Origin: Lachnospiraceae bacterium
GTDB lineage: Bacteria; Bacillota; Clostridia; Lachnospirales; Lachnospiraceae
Reading direction: 5' to 3'
DNA length: 48,848 bases
Assembly: GCA_022792835.1 (NCBI GenBank)
Contig: JAAWBT010000087.1
Coordinates: forward strand, 1-48,848
A program made the translations under genes and the position numbers. The notes below the pieces were generated by a model that ran no database searches, was not told where the DNA came from, and saw nothing but the letters and a program-made list of their open reading frames with translations. Positions within the stretch are counted from its first letter, which is position 1. Each line of letters starts with the position of its first letter. Below, one piece after another: positions 25,580 through 33,825 of this stretch.

Positions 25580-25684
25580 GGAAAAGTGAACCGTCAGGAC
25601 CGGGCCGGCGGCGAATAACTTTTCCACATCTGGCGCATACTGGGAAGGAATCTAATCATTTTAAATTCCAGGAGGTTGTGCGCA

Positions 25685-26293
25685 ATGAATTTGAGGGAAA
25701 GTGAGACAAGAAAAAATCTGCTTCGGGCCTTTGCGGGAGAGAGCCAGGCCAGGAACCGTTACACCATGGCAGCGGGGAAGGCAAAGGAGCTGAAGCTGCA
25801 GGCGATCCAGCAGATCTTCCTGTTTACGGCAGATCAGGAGAAAGAGCATGCAGAGATCTTTTATAAACATTTAAAGGAGCTGAACGGCGAAAATCTGGAG
25901 ATCGACGGGACTTATCCCATCGAGGTCTATGACGATGCGCTGACGCTTCTTCGGGCAGCCAGACACAATGAGTACGAAGAGTATGAAAATGTGTATCCGG
26001 CATTTGCGAAGACTGCCCAGGAGGAAGGGTTTCTGGCAGTGGCGGCCAGCTTCCGTCAGATTGCCCAGATTGAGAAAATCCACGGAGACCGCTTTGGCCA
26101 CATCGCAATGCTGATGGAGAAAAATGAGCTGTTCCAGACAGCAGAGGAAGAAATTTATATGTGCTTAAACTGCGGCCACATTTACACCGGAAAGAAAGTG
26201 CCGGAATCCTGCCCTGTCTGCAAACACGATCGAGGCTACTATATCCGCATTGACATGGCCCCCTTCACAAAAGGAACCGCCCTTTCCTTATAG
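25685..26293 (+). CDS. rubrerythrin
   Basis: A 202-residue non-haem iron peroxidase that reduces hydrogen peroxide in anaerobes. The four-helix ferritin-like part (1-140) carries the diiron ligands in FAGESQARNRY, ADQEKEHAEIFYKHL and AQIEKIHGDRF. The C-terminal rubredoxin-like domain has CLNCGH and CPVCKH, which bind one iron. Both metal sites look complete and the length is normal. AGGAGG at 25670-25675 fixes the start at ATG 25685. It appears monocistronic. Confidence 0.95.
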   Translation: MNLRESETRKNLLRAFAGESQARNRYTMAAGKAKELKLQAIQQIFLFTADQEKEHAEIFYKHLKELNGENLEIDGTYPIEVYDDALTLLRAARHNEYEEYENVYPAFAKTAQEEGFLAVAASFRQIAQIEKIHGDRFGHIAMLMEKNELFQTAEEEIYMCLNCGHIYTGKKVPESCPVCKHDRGYYIRIDMAPFTKGTALSL

Positions 26294-26308
26294 AAGCTTT
26301 GATAACCA

Positions 26309-26334
26309 GAACAAAAACCAGCCGGTTTTTGTTC
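26309..26334 (+). terminator. hairpin after rubrerythrin
   Basis: A perfect 10-bp stem (GAACAAAAAC with GTTTTTGTTC) with a six-base loop, 15 bases after the rubrerythrin stop. The T-rich part lies within the stem rather than after it, so it may be a terminator or an mRNA-stabilising hairpin. Confidence 0.55.
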
Positions 26335-26348
26335 GTCACATATTCTGT

Positions 26349-26377
26349 TTGCTTTTTGCCATCGTCTATTTTATAAT
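26349..26377 (+). promoter_or_regulatory. nadE promoter
   Basis: TTGCTT (26349-26354) and a perfect TATAAT (26372-26377) with a 17-base spacer, 60 bases upstream of the nadE start. Confidence 0.7.
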
Positions 26378-26436
26378 GGATTCAGAACAGCCGAAAGGCG
26401 AAATATGGGTGAATCTGCAAGGGAGAAAAGAAGACT

Positions 26437-28371
26437 ATGGAACAGGGATTTATCAGGGTGGGAGCCGCCACGCCGTCTGTGAGCGTGGCCGACCCGGCCC
26501 ATAACAGAAACCAGATCGAGGAGCTTTGCAGAGAGGCGGCTGCCAGACAGGTGAAGCTTTTGGTATTCCCGGAGCTTTGTCTGACCGGCTACACCTGCAG
26601 CGATCTATTTTTGCAGGATACGCTGCTTGAGAGTGCGAGGCGCGAGCTCTCGACGCTTGCGGATCATACGAAGGAGCTTGATCTGCTGATCTTTGTGGGG
26701 CTTCCCTGGATGCGGGAGGGGAAGCTTTATAATGTCATGGCGGCGGTGAAGGACGGCCAGATCCTCGGGCTGGTCCCGAAAACAGCCATTCCTAATTATT
26801 CAGAATTTTATGAGGCGAGGCACTTTGTGAGCGGAAACCAGGTTCCGGTTATGGAGAAGGTGGAGCTTGCGGGCGGGATGACAGATTTTGTTCCCATGGG
26901 GACAAATCTTTTGTTTTCCTGCATGAATATGGAAGAGTTTGTGGTCGGGGCGGAAGTCTGTGAAGATTTATGGGTGCTGAATCCCCCTGGAAACCGTCAT
27001 GCGCTGGCTGGAGCCACGGTGATTGTCAATTCCTCCGCCAGTGATGAGACCACAGGGAAAGATGTCTACCGGAGGGAACTGATCGGGAGCCAGTCGGCCA
27101 GGCTGATCTGCGGCTATGTCTATGCGGATGCAGGGGAGGGGGAGTCCTCCACAGACCTGGTGTTTGCGGGCCATAACATGATCTATGAGAACGGGACACT
27201 TTTAAAAGAGGCGGAGCGGTTTTGTGGCGGGCTGATCTTTGCCGACCTGGATCTGGAACGGCTTCGGAATGAGAGACGCCGTCTGACCACCTTTGGACCC
27301 ATTGACAGTACAGGCTATATGAAGGTGTACTTTAGTCTGGACAGGATACCTCTTGCCCTGGAACGATTCATTGACCCCGCTCCATTTGTTCCTGGAAATA
27401 AGGCGGAGCGGGACAAGCGGTGTGAGGAGATATTGTCTATCCAGGCTATGGGACTGAAAAAGCGGCTGGCCCACACAGGCTGTAAAAACGCAGTGGTGGG
27501 GATCTCAGGAGGGCTGGATTCTACCCTGGCGCTTCTGGTGACGGCCAGGGCGTTTGACCTTTTAAAGCTGGGACGGGAATGTATTACGGCGGTGACTATG
27601 CCTTGTTTCGGAACCACGGACAGGACGTACACCAATGCCTGCTCTCTGACAAAGCTTTTGGGGGCAGAGCTTTGGGAAGTGGATATCCGGGAGGCCGTGA
27701 CGCTGCACTTTAGGGACATTGGCCATGACCCGTCGGACCATTCCGTGACTTACGAAAACAGTCAGGCCAGGGAGCGGACCCAGGTATTGATGGATATTGC
27801 CAATGAGAACGGCGGTCTGGTGATCGGTACAGGGGATATGTCGGAGCTGGCTCTTGGCTGGGCCACCTACAACGGGGATCATATGGCCATGTATGGGGTC
27901 AATGCCTCTGTGCCCAAGACTCTGGTGCGTCATTTGGTCCGTTATTACGCCGAAACCTGCAAAGAGGAGAAGCTGGCGGAAATCCTTTTTGACATTTTAG
28001 ATACGCCGGTGAGCCCGGAGCTTTTGCCGCCCACGGAAGGGAAAATCTCTCAGAAGACAGAGGATCTTGTGGGTCCCTATGAGCTTCACGATTTCTTCTT
28101 ATACTATATTCTCCGGTTCGGCTACCGCCCGGCGAAAATCTGCCGGCTGGCAAGGCAGGCATTTGCCGGAGTATATGATGAAGACACGATCTTAAAGTGG
28201 CTTGAGACTTTTTACAGACGTTTTTTTGCCCAGCAGTTTAAACGGTCCTGTCTGCCGGATGGGCCCAAAGTGGGAAGTGTGGCCCTTTCGCCCAGAGGAG
28301 ACCTGCGGATGCCAAGCGACGCATGCGGTCGTCTGTGGCTGGAGGAAGTGAGGAAGCTGGCAGAGAAATAG
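26437..28371 (+). CDS. nadE: glutamine-dependent NAD(+) synthetase
   Basis: A 644-residue two-domain enzyme that turns nicotinic acid adenine dinucleotide into NAD+ using glutamine and ATP. The N-terminal nitrilase-like glutaminase (1-290) has its Glu in LLVFPELCLTGY, Lys in LVPKTAIPNY and catalytic Cys in VGAEVCEDLW (about 175). The C-terminal synthetase has the P-loop VGISGGLDST (about 354-363), IGTGDMSELALGW and VPKTLVRHLVRYY. The length matches the long glutamine-dependent form. LarB uses the same dinucleotide intermediate, so this enzyme and the lar pathway draw on one pool. Confidence 0.95.
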   Translation: MEQGFIRVGAATPSVSVADPAHNRNQIEELCREAAARQVKLLVFPELCLTGYTCSDLFLQDTLLESARRELSTLADHTKELDLLIFVGLPWMREGKLYNVMAAVKDGQILGLVPKTAIPNYSEFYEARHFVSGNQVPVMEKVELAGGMTDFVPMGTNLLFSCMNMEEFVVGAEVCEDLWVLNPPGNRHALAGATVIVNSSASDETTGKDVYRRELIGSQSARLICGYVYADAGEGESSTDLVFAGHNMIYENGTLLKEAERFCGGLIFADLDLERLRNERRRLTTFGPIDSTGYMKVYFSLDRIPLALERFIDPAPFVPGNKAERDKRCEEILSIQAMGLKKRLAHTGCKNAVVGISGGLDSTLALLVTARAFDLLKLGRECITAVTMPCFGTTDRTYTNACSLTKLLGAELWEVDIREAVTLHFRDIGHDPSDHSVTYENSQARERTQVLMDIANENGGLVIGTGDMSELALGWATYNGDHMAMYGVNASVPKTLVRHLVRYYAETCKEEKLAEILFDILDTPVSPELLPPTEGKISQKTEDLVGPYELHDFFLYYILRFGYRPAKICRLARQAFAGVYDEDTILKWLETFYRRFFAQQFKRSCLPDGPKVGSVALSPRGDLRMPSDACGRLWLEEVRKLAEK

Positions 28372-28465
28372 AGACCGGCAGGGCATATTTGTGGGCTGGC
28401 TTTGGGAAGCTGGCGGCATAAGCAGATGAGAAAAAATTTAAGGCGCAGGCCAGAAAGGAGTACAT

Positions 28466-29098
28466 ATGGAAGATAAAGTATTTGTGATGGAGCATCCGCT
28501 GATTCAGCATAAGATTTCCATGCTGCGGGATGAGCGGACAGGGACCAATGAGTTCCGCAAGCTGGTGGAGGAGATCGCGGTTTTGATGGGGTACGAGGCG
28601 TTTCGGGACCTTCCTCTGGAGCAGGTGGAGGTGACGACTCCCATTGAAACCTGTAAGACGCCGATGATTTCCGGAAAGAAGCTGGCGGTGGTGCCGATTC
28701 TGCGGGCGGGCCTGGGCATGGTAAACGGGATTATGACCCTGGTGCCTTCTGCGAAGGTGGGACATATCGGCCTTTACAGAGATCCGGAAACCCATGAGCC
28801 GACGGAATATTACTGCAAGCTGCCGGAGGAGATTGGGCAGAGACTGATCACCGTGGTGGATCCGATGCTGGCAACAGGAGGTTCGGCAGCAGCAGCCATT
28901 GATTATATCAAAGATCAGGGCGGAAAGCAGATCAAATTCCTCTGTATTATTGCAGCCCCGGAGGGTATCAGGCGTCTAAAAGAAGCACATCCGGATGTGG
29001 AGATTTACTGCGGCCATGTGGACCGGGAGCTCAATGAGAATGCCTACATCTGCCCCGGCCTTGGCGATGCCGGCGATAGGATTTTCGGCACGAAGTAA
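28466..29098 (+). CDS. upp: uracil phosphoribosyltransferase
   Basis: A 210-residue salvage enzyme that makes UMP from uracil and PRPP. It begins [18 protein letters not shown] and carries [13 protein letters not shown], the PRPP-binding loop [15 protein letters not shown] and the uracil-binding C-terminus [16 protein letters not shown]. Length and motifs are normal. GAAAGGAG precedes the start. It follows nadE by 94 bases in the same direction. Confidence 0.96.
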   Translation: MEDKVFVMEHPLIQHKISMLRDERTGTNEFRKLVEEIAVLMGYEAFRDLPLEQVEVTTPIETCKTPMISGKKLAVVPILRAGLGMVNGIMTLVPSAKVGHIGLYRDPETHEPTEYYCKLPEEIGQRLITVVDPMLATGGSAAAAIDYIKDQGGKQIKFLCIIAAPEGIRRLKEAHPDVEIYCGHVDRELNENAYICPGLGDAGDRIFGTK

Positions 29099-29157
29099 AG
29101 GACGCTAAGAAGGCTGAAAGAACACGGAAAAAGAAGTGTGGAAAGAAGGAACACAAC

Positions 29158-30030
29158 ATGTTCGGAGAATGCCACGGGCATATTTTCATGAACGGTGTCA
29201 ATTATAAGGCAGCTGTGGCTTGTCATAAAAACGGTGTGAATCAGGAGGCAGTGCGGGACTGCCTCCTGTCCTACCAGAAAGACGGGATCACTTTTTTCCG
29301 GGAAGGGGGAGACTGTCTGGGAGTCTCCTCTTTTGCGGCGGAAATTGCCGGGGAGTATGGGATCGACTATCGGTCCCCAGTGTTTGCGATCCATAAAAAG
29401 GGCCATTATGGCGGAATTGTGGGGCTTGCATACGAAACATTGACGGAATTTTCTGCCCTGGTGGGGAAAGCGGCAAAAAAAGGGGCGGATTTCATCAAGA
29501 TCATGTTTTCTGGGCTCCTGGATTTTAACGAATACGGGGCTATTACCGGAAGGGGACTTGTCTTTTCAGAAATGAAGGAACTGGTACATATCTGCCATGA
29601 AGAGGGCTTTGCGGTCATGGTTCATGTGAATGGGAGAGAGACCGTGCACGGCGCCATTGCGAGCGGTGCGGACAGCATTGAACATGGATTTTATATGACG
29701 GAAGAGGAGATTTCCCTTCTGGCAGAGACGGGAACGATCTGGACGCCGACGATTTCTCCTGTGGGAAATCTGGCCGGGAAGGGGCTCTTTGACGAAGGGG
29801 CAGTGAGGGCGATTACGCAGAGGCAGCTTGCGGATGTGAGAAAAGCCTTTGCCATGGGAGTTCATGTGGCTCTGGGCAGCGACGCCGGAGCGGTCACGGT
29901 ACCCCATGTGGGCGGCCTTCATGACGAGTATGCATGGCTTTTGCAGGCGGCGGACGGTGACAAAAAGCGGCTGGATGGGATTCTGGAACATACAGAACAG
30001 ATTTTAAGAGAAAAATTTCGGAGGCGCTGA
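29158..30030 (+). CDS. amidohydrolase-family metal hydrolase
   Basis: A 290-residue TIM-barrel hydrolase. The metal ligands of the superfamily are visible: HGHIF near the start (ECHGH), Lys in ADFIKIMFSG, His in VMVHVNG, His in DSIEHGFYM, and Asp in ALGSDAGA. It is short for the family because the N-terminal beta-sandwich is absent. Substrate unknown; relatives include imidazolonepropionase-like and dipeptidase-like enzymes. GAAGGAAC precedes the start. The gene ends inside a hairpin shared with the convergent chemotaxis gene. Confidence 0.8.
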   Translation: MFGECHGHIFMNGVNYKAAVACHKNGVNQEAVRDCLLSYQKDGITFFREGGDCLGVSSFAAEIAGEYGIDYRSPVFAIHKKGHYGGIVGLAYETLTEFSALVGKAAKKGADFIKIMFSGLLDFNEYGAITGRGLVFSEMKELVHICHEEGFAVMVHVNGRETVHGAIASGADSIEHGFYMTEEEISLLAETGTIWTPTISPVGNLAGKGLFDEGAVRAITQRQLADVRKAFAMGVHVALGSDAGAVTVPHVGGLHDEYAWLLQAADGDKKRLDGILEHTEQILREKFRRR

Positions 30031-30055
30031 AAACAGGCGCCTCCATATGTTTTTT
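30020..30055. terminator. bidirectional terminator
   Basis: GGAGGCGC (30020-30027) pairs with GCGCCTCC (30037-30044). T residues follow on the plus strand (30050-30055), and a T-rich run follows on the minus strand. It lies between two convergent genes and overlaps the end of the amidohydrolase gene. Confidence 0.75.
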
Positions 30056-30063
30056 ATAGATAT

Positions 30064-31008
30064 TCAGTCTGCCTGGGTATTCGCGTCCTGAATGATGGAC
30101 GGAACCTGGGAGAGCATATTGTCCACATCCTCAAACATGCTGCTCTTGGTGGTGCCAAGGCTGTTTGCCTTCTGGATATGTCCGACGACTTTCTGGTACT
30201 GGTCCTTGATTTCATCAAAGAACTGGCAGACCGCCTGTAAATCGTTTTGGGAATTATCAATGACTTCTGCGATTTCTGTCTGCACAGAGGTTGCGCCTTC
30301 TGCGGCGGCTGTGATCTGCTGGAAGCCCTCGTCCGTATTGTTGACAATAGCGGCGCCCTGTCCTAAGGTTGTCTGGGCATTGGTGATGCTTCCGCTCAAC
30401 TGGGTGGAGTGGCCCTTTACCTCATGAATGCCGGAATCCACCTCATTAGCCAGGAGTTTGATTTCCCTGGCCAGGTCTTTGACCTGGGCCGCGACGATGG
30501 CAAAGCTTCTGCCCTCAGTGCCGGCTCTGGCGGCCTCAATGGATGCGTTGACGGCCAGGATGTTGGTCTGGTCTGCAATGGAGACAATTTTGCCCATGCA
30601 GTCCTGGATTCCCTGGATGGAATTCTGAAGCTGCTCGAAGATGCGTTCCATATCTCCAAAGGAGTCCAACACCTGTATGGAGATGTTTTTCAGATCTTCC
30701 ATCTCGTTTCTGGCTCCGGATACGGTTTGGCCGACCTCATCCTTGACCTGGGAAAACTGTTCGGCGGCGTGGTTAATATTGGCGAAAGACTGGCCGAATT
30801 CCTGCAGTCTGTCCTGGAACTGTTCGGCTCCTTTCAGGATACCTTCAAAGGAACGGCCGATCATGCTCAGCTCCCAGAGAGAGTCCACTTCCTTTTGAAC
30901 CAACTCTTTCTGATAACCTTTCAGACTGTTTACGATATGTAAAACAGGATAAAGGCTCTTTTTCCTGTCTGCCGGTTCTGATTTGTGCTGTTTTTTCTTG
31001 AAAAGCAT
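30064..31008 (-). CDS. soluble methyl-accepting chemotaxis-type signalling protein
   Basis: A 314-residue cytosolic receptor. It has no membrane segment or HAMP domain. Residues 1-60 are a basic and hydrophobic lead-in, and the rest is one long coiled coil. The signalling tip is intact: [20 protein letters not shown] followed by [16 protein letters not shown]. It would contact CheA/CheW through that tip. AAAGGAGGA fixes the start at 31008; the upstream TTG at 31029 lies inside the previous stop region. It follows the FIST gene with 13 bases between stop and start, so the FIST protein is the likely sensory partner. Confidence 0.87.
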   Translation of the reverse strand: MLFKKKQHKSEPADRKKSLYPVLHIVNSLKGYQKELVQKEVDSLWELSMIGRSFEGILKGAEQFQDRLQEFGQSFANINHAAEQFSQVKDEVGQTVSGARNEMEDLKNISIQVLDSFGDMERIFEQLQNSIQGIQDCMGKIVSIADQTNILAVNASIEAARAGTEGRSFAIVAAQVKDLAREIKLLANEVDSGIHEVKGHSTQLSGSITNAQTTLGQGAAIVNNTDEGFQQITAAAEGATSVQTEIAEVIDNSQNDLQAVCQFFDEIKDQYQKVVGHIQKANSLGTTKSSMFEDVDNMLSQVPSIIQDANTQAD

Positions 31009-31021
31009 TCCGCATCCTCCT

Positions 31022-32077
31022 TTATTCAAATACGACGCAGGTCATGGATTGATTGACAAAACGGTTGTTGTAATGCTCTCCGTAGCCGACCAGACCGGCG
31101 TGGCTGCCGAGGGTCGCCATCTCCTGCAGATATTTTTGCATATAGCCCCGCTCTGAGAACAGCTTGTAACGGAACAGGCAGTTTACGGAAAACACTGCGG
31201 AACGCCTGGGGAAATCCTGACATATCTGACGGATAGTATCCCTGGTGATGGCCTCATAATCTCCCAGTTCCAGCAGGTTTAAGACATCAGAATCGTTGAC
31301 CTGGCGGAAGCAGGCCAGGGCATTGCCCTTCACCTCCTTGATGGAAATGATACAGGTATCATCTCCGTTGACCTTGCCGAAGGGGTTCTGGAAAGTCCTG
31401 GTGAGGATCTCCTGGTCTGTGACATGAAGGATCTCCTGATAGACCTGCTTTGCCGGTTTCCCATTGAGCGTTCCAAGGATATAATTGGAACGGTCTGTGT
31501 CAGAGGCAATAAATCGGTAATTGCCGAGCTGATGGTAAATATTTTCTTTGTAGGTTTTTACCTGGCCTTTCAGGTTGCGGACAATCCCGTAGGCCACTGC
31601 GTCCGGATAGATTTTTCCGTTGGCCGATACTTTTCCGGCGTCGCCGGTCCCACCTACCAGGGAAATGCCCTTTGGACGGAGGACGGTATAAAGGGTGGTA
31701 AGCACGCAGGCGTCGTTTCCCGCACAAAAATCAATGCATACAGTGTCCCGGGAGGTGCCGTTTACCTTTGCCACGTCCTGCTGAAGACGCTCGATGTATT
31801 TGGCCGGCATGGTAGATACCTGTTCCAGCACGTTGGCTGAAGCGCAGACGCCGTCCAAAAATGCGATCACACAGACACCATGTTCAACCACCCGGGTATC
31901 ATAACCCATCCCGATACATCCGATACTGGGGATACCGGGGAAAAGTGCCTCCAGGGAGCTCACATGTGTCTCAAACTGGTTGTCATTGGATAACAACATA
32001 ATAAACTGGGGTTTGCTAAGCCCGCGAACTGCCTCTTCCAGCTTTCCGCTCTGGCTCATGCCAAAAAACTGTCTCAC
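31022..32077 (-). CDS. FIST-domain sensory protein
   Basis: A 351-residue protein with the FIST N and FIST C domains, thought to sense small ligands such as amino acids. The family pattern is visible: [23 protein letters not shown], the glycine-rich [20 protein letters not shown], a middle region with NPFGKVNGD, and [16 protein letters not shown] at the end. GTG at 32077 is the best start: AAAGGAGA lies eight bases upstream, and the product begins [11 protein letters not shown], as expected for the family; a longer reading from 32221 would include the promoter. It has no output domain of its own. The next gene encodes a soluble chemotaxis receptor. Confidence 0.82.
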   Translation of the reverse strand: MRQFFGMSQSGKLEEAVRGLSKPQFIMLLSNDNQFETHVSSLEALFPGIPSIGCIGMGYDTRVVEHGVCVIAFLDGVCASANVLEQVSTMPAKYIERLQQDVAKVNGTSRDTVCIDFCAGNDACVLTTLYTVLRPKGISLVGGTGDAGKVSANGKIYPDAVAYGIVRNLKGQVKTYKENIYHQLGNYRFIASDTDRSNYILGTLNGKPAKQVYQEILHVTDQEILTRTFQNPFGKVNGDDTCIISIKEVKGNALACFRQVNDSDVLNLLELGDYEAITRDTIRQICQDFPRRSAVFSVNCLFRYKLFSERGYMQKYLQEMATLGSHAGLVGYGEHYNNRFVNQSMTCVVFE

Positions 32078-32147
32078 GCCGTTTCTCTCCTTTGCTTTGG
32101 ACTCATTCATCAGAATCGCGGTGTTTGAGCGATTGTTTTCTGCCGAA

Positions 32148-32176
32148 AGTATAACATAAAAAGGCGGCAATTTCCA
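32148..32176 (-). promoter_or_regulatory. promoter of the FIST/chemotaxis-receptor pair
   Basis: Read on the minus strand: TGGAAA (32176-32171), 17 bases, TATACT (32153-32148). A TG one base before the -10 makes it an extended -10 promoter. Confidence 0.6.
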
Positions 32177-32264
32177 GTAGAATCGCATATCCAGACCTGG
32201 TAAAAAAAGATTCAGAGACACTGGGAGCTATTTTACCTGTCAATCTTGCGGCTATGCCTGTTCC

Positions 32265-32633
32265 GTGTTACAATGGCTGGAAGAAGCCGGTTTTGCAGCA
32301 GCAGTTTGTTCTAAGATTGAATCCAGAGAGTCAGAAAAATCATTTTGGATTCCCGGAGACCGGCCTTATCGTGTATATGGCGGCGTTCCCATGAAACCAA
32401 GGACCGGGAAATCTTGTATCCGGTGCGGGCTTTGTGCAAAGGAATGTCCTGCCGGAGCCATTCCGGTTGAAGAGCCGTCAAAAACGGATGCGAAAGCCTG
32501 TATTTCCTGTATGCGGTGTATCGAAATCTGTCCGCGAAAGGCAAGGAGCGTCAGCAAGACTCTTCTTGCAGCCAGCAGTGTGAAGATGAAAAAAGTCTGC
32601 AGCGGCCGGAAAAAGAATGAGTTATTTTTATAA
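32265..32633 (+). pseudogene. remnant of a 4Fe-4S ferredoxin-type protein
   Basis: A 122-codon frame with two 4Fe-4S clusters of the CxxCxxCxxxCP type: CIRCGLCAKECP and CISCMRCIEICP, preceded by YRVYGGVPMKPRTGKSC. This matches the C-terminal third of the flavodoxin-ferredoxin (EFR1-like) proteins of Clostridia, which normally have an N-terminal flavodoxin domain of about 150 residues. Here the frame is open only back to 32181, has no ATG and no Shine-Dalgarno, and the only start available is an unsupported GTG at 32265. I read it as an N-terminally truncated remnant. A short functional ferredoxin is possible but less likely. Confidence 0.55.
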
Positions 32634-32701
32634 GAGTAATTTTGGAGACAGACCAGAAGGGATTATCAGCTGGCGGACAAAAAGACAGGGAGAGACAGAA
32701 A

Positions 32702-32989
32702 ATGAACGATCCTATTTATGAGTTTACTGCAGTGATTGAGGCTGTGCCTGATAAGGGGGGCGCCTATGTCCGCTTTCCCTATGATATCAGGGAAGAATTC
32801 GGCAAAGGCAGGGTGAAGGTAGAAGCGACTTTTGACGGCGAACCTTATCGGGGGAGCATTGTGAACATGGGCGTGAAAAATGCGGACGGCTCAGTCTGTC
32901 ACATTATTGGAATCCGAAAAGAAATCCGAAATAAAATAGGAAAGCAGCCGGGCGATACGGTCTTTGTCACGGTGAGGGCTGTAGAATAA
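32702..32989 (+). CDS. DUF1905 protein
   Basis: A 95-residue protein matching DUF1905: YEFTAVIEAVPDKGGAYVRFP, VKVEATFDGEPYRGSIVNMG and IGIRKEIRNKIGKQPGDTVFVTV. The family forms a small beta-barrel and has no established role; some members are fused to a bacteriocin-protection-type domain. ATG 32702 with AGGGAGAG upstream is preferred over 32642. It lies 32 bases before the DUF5655 gene. Confidence 0.82.
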   Translation: MNDPIYEFTAVIEAVPDKGGAYVRFPYDIREEFGKGRVKVEATFDGEPYRGSIVNMGVKNADGSVCHIIGIRKEIRNKIGKQPGDTVFVTVRAVE

Positions 32990-33021
32990 AAATTTTCACA
33001 AGAAAAAGGGGGATTTTTGAT

Positions 33022-33399
33022 ATGAATGGAGACAGTATGCTCTTTTTTGACCGCCATATGGATGCGCTCCCTTTATATGAGGCATTTAAAGGCCGGGTCA
33101 TGGATGAGATCGAAGACGTACACATGAAAGTGCAAAAAAGCCAGATCTCATTTTATAAGAAACATTTATTTGCCTGCGTTTCTTTTGCACGGGTAAGAAA
33201 AAAGAAGGACTGTCCAGAGGTTTATATTGTGGTGACCTTCGGGCTGGCCCGAAAAAAAGAATCCCCCCGGATTGATGTGGCGACAGAGCCTTATCCGGGC
33301 CGCTGGACCCACCATGTTCTGATTTCCGAACTGGAAGAGATTGATGACGAATTACTGTCGTGGGTCCGGGAGGCGGCAGAGTTTTCCGCTGAGAAATAG
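33022..33399 (+). CDS. DUF5655 protein
   Basis: A 125-residue protein resembling DUF5655: a KSQISFYKKHLFACVSF stretch, VVTFGLARKKESPRID, then EPYPGRWTHHVLIS with two conserved His, and an acidic helical end. Function unknown; small cytosolic protein. AAAAAGGGGGA precedes the start. It probably forms a two-gene unit with the DUF1905 gene and ends just before the valS promoter. Confidence 0.75.
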   Translation: MNGDSMLFFDRHMDALPLYEAFKGRVMDEIEDVHMKVQKSQISFYKKHLFACVSFARVRKKKDCPEVYIVVTFGLARKKESPRIDVATEPYPGRWTHHVLISELEEIDDELLSWVREAAEFSAEK

Positions 33400-33408
33400 G
33401 AATCCCCC

Positions 33409-33437
33409 TTTACAAATCCCATTTCCTATAGTATAAT
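33409..33437 (+). promoter_or_regulatory. promoter of valS
   Basis: TTTACA (33409-33414) and a perfect TATAAT (33432-33437) with a 17-base spacer, directly in front of the T-box leader. Confidence 0.8.
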
Positions 33438-33467
33438 CCTTGCAGATTTGAAAATTTGACAGGCTGT

Positions 33468-33766
33468 GAAGAAGAGGAGTACGCAGGAAGGCACATGCAG
33501 AGAGGACGGTTCACCGGCTGAAAGGCCGTCCATGGAGGCAGCGGCGGAAGGTAGCTTCTGAGCCGGATTTCTGAAATCAGATAGGAAGGGCAGCAGGTGT
33601 TTTTTGGCGAGGCTGCGCCGGAGAGATTAGGAAGTCCCGGATATGCCCCCGTTACAGGGCAAAAGAGGACTGTGTTGGTTTGTTAAAGATGGAGCCGACA
33701 GTTGAAAAAAGGTGGTACCGCGATACATTCGCCCTTTTTCGTCAAAAGACGGAGAAGGGCGTTTTT
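33468..33766 (+). promoter_or_regulatory. T-box leader of valS
   Basis: A tRNA-sensing leader of about 300 bases. The T-box core AAGGTGGTACCGCG is at 33709-33722, followed by an intrinsic terminator. The 5' part folds into a long stem I; GTA at 33551-33553, within GGAAGGTAGCTTC near the end of stem I, is the likely valine specifier codon. Uncharged tRNA-Val would pair with the specifier and the T-box and switch the terminator to an antiterminator, raising valS expression during valine shortage. Confidence 0.92.
33730..33766 (+). terminator. T-box-controlled terminator
   Basis: CGCCCTTTTTCGTC pairs with GACGGAGAAGGGCG around AAAA (two G-T pairs), followed by TTTTT at 33762-33766. It competes with the antiterminator that uses the T-box core. 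Confidence 0.88.
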
Positions 33767-33825
33767 ACGTAGCTGGAGATTTTCCCGGCTGGCGGTATAG
33801 CTCATATCTGAGAAAGGAAGAAATT

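Noticed and set aside
33712-33825. N-terminal extension of ValS from GTG 33712
   Set aside because: The extra codons lie within the T-box core and terminator; homologous sequence begins at ATG 33826 with a proper ribosome-binding site.
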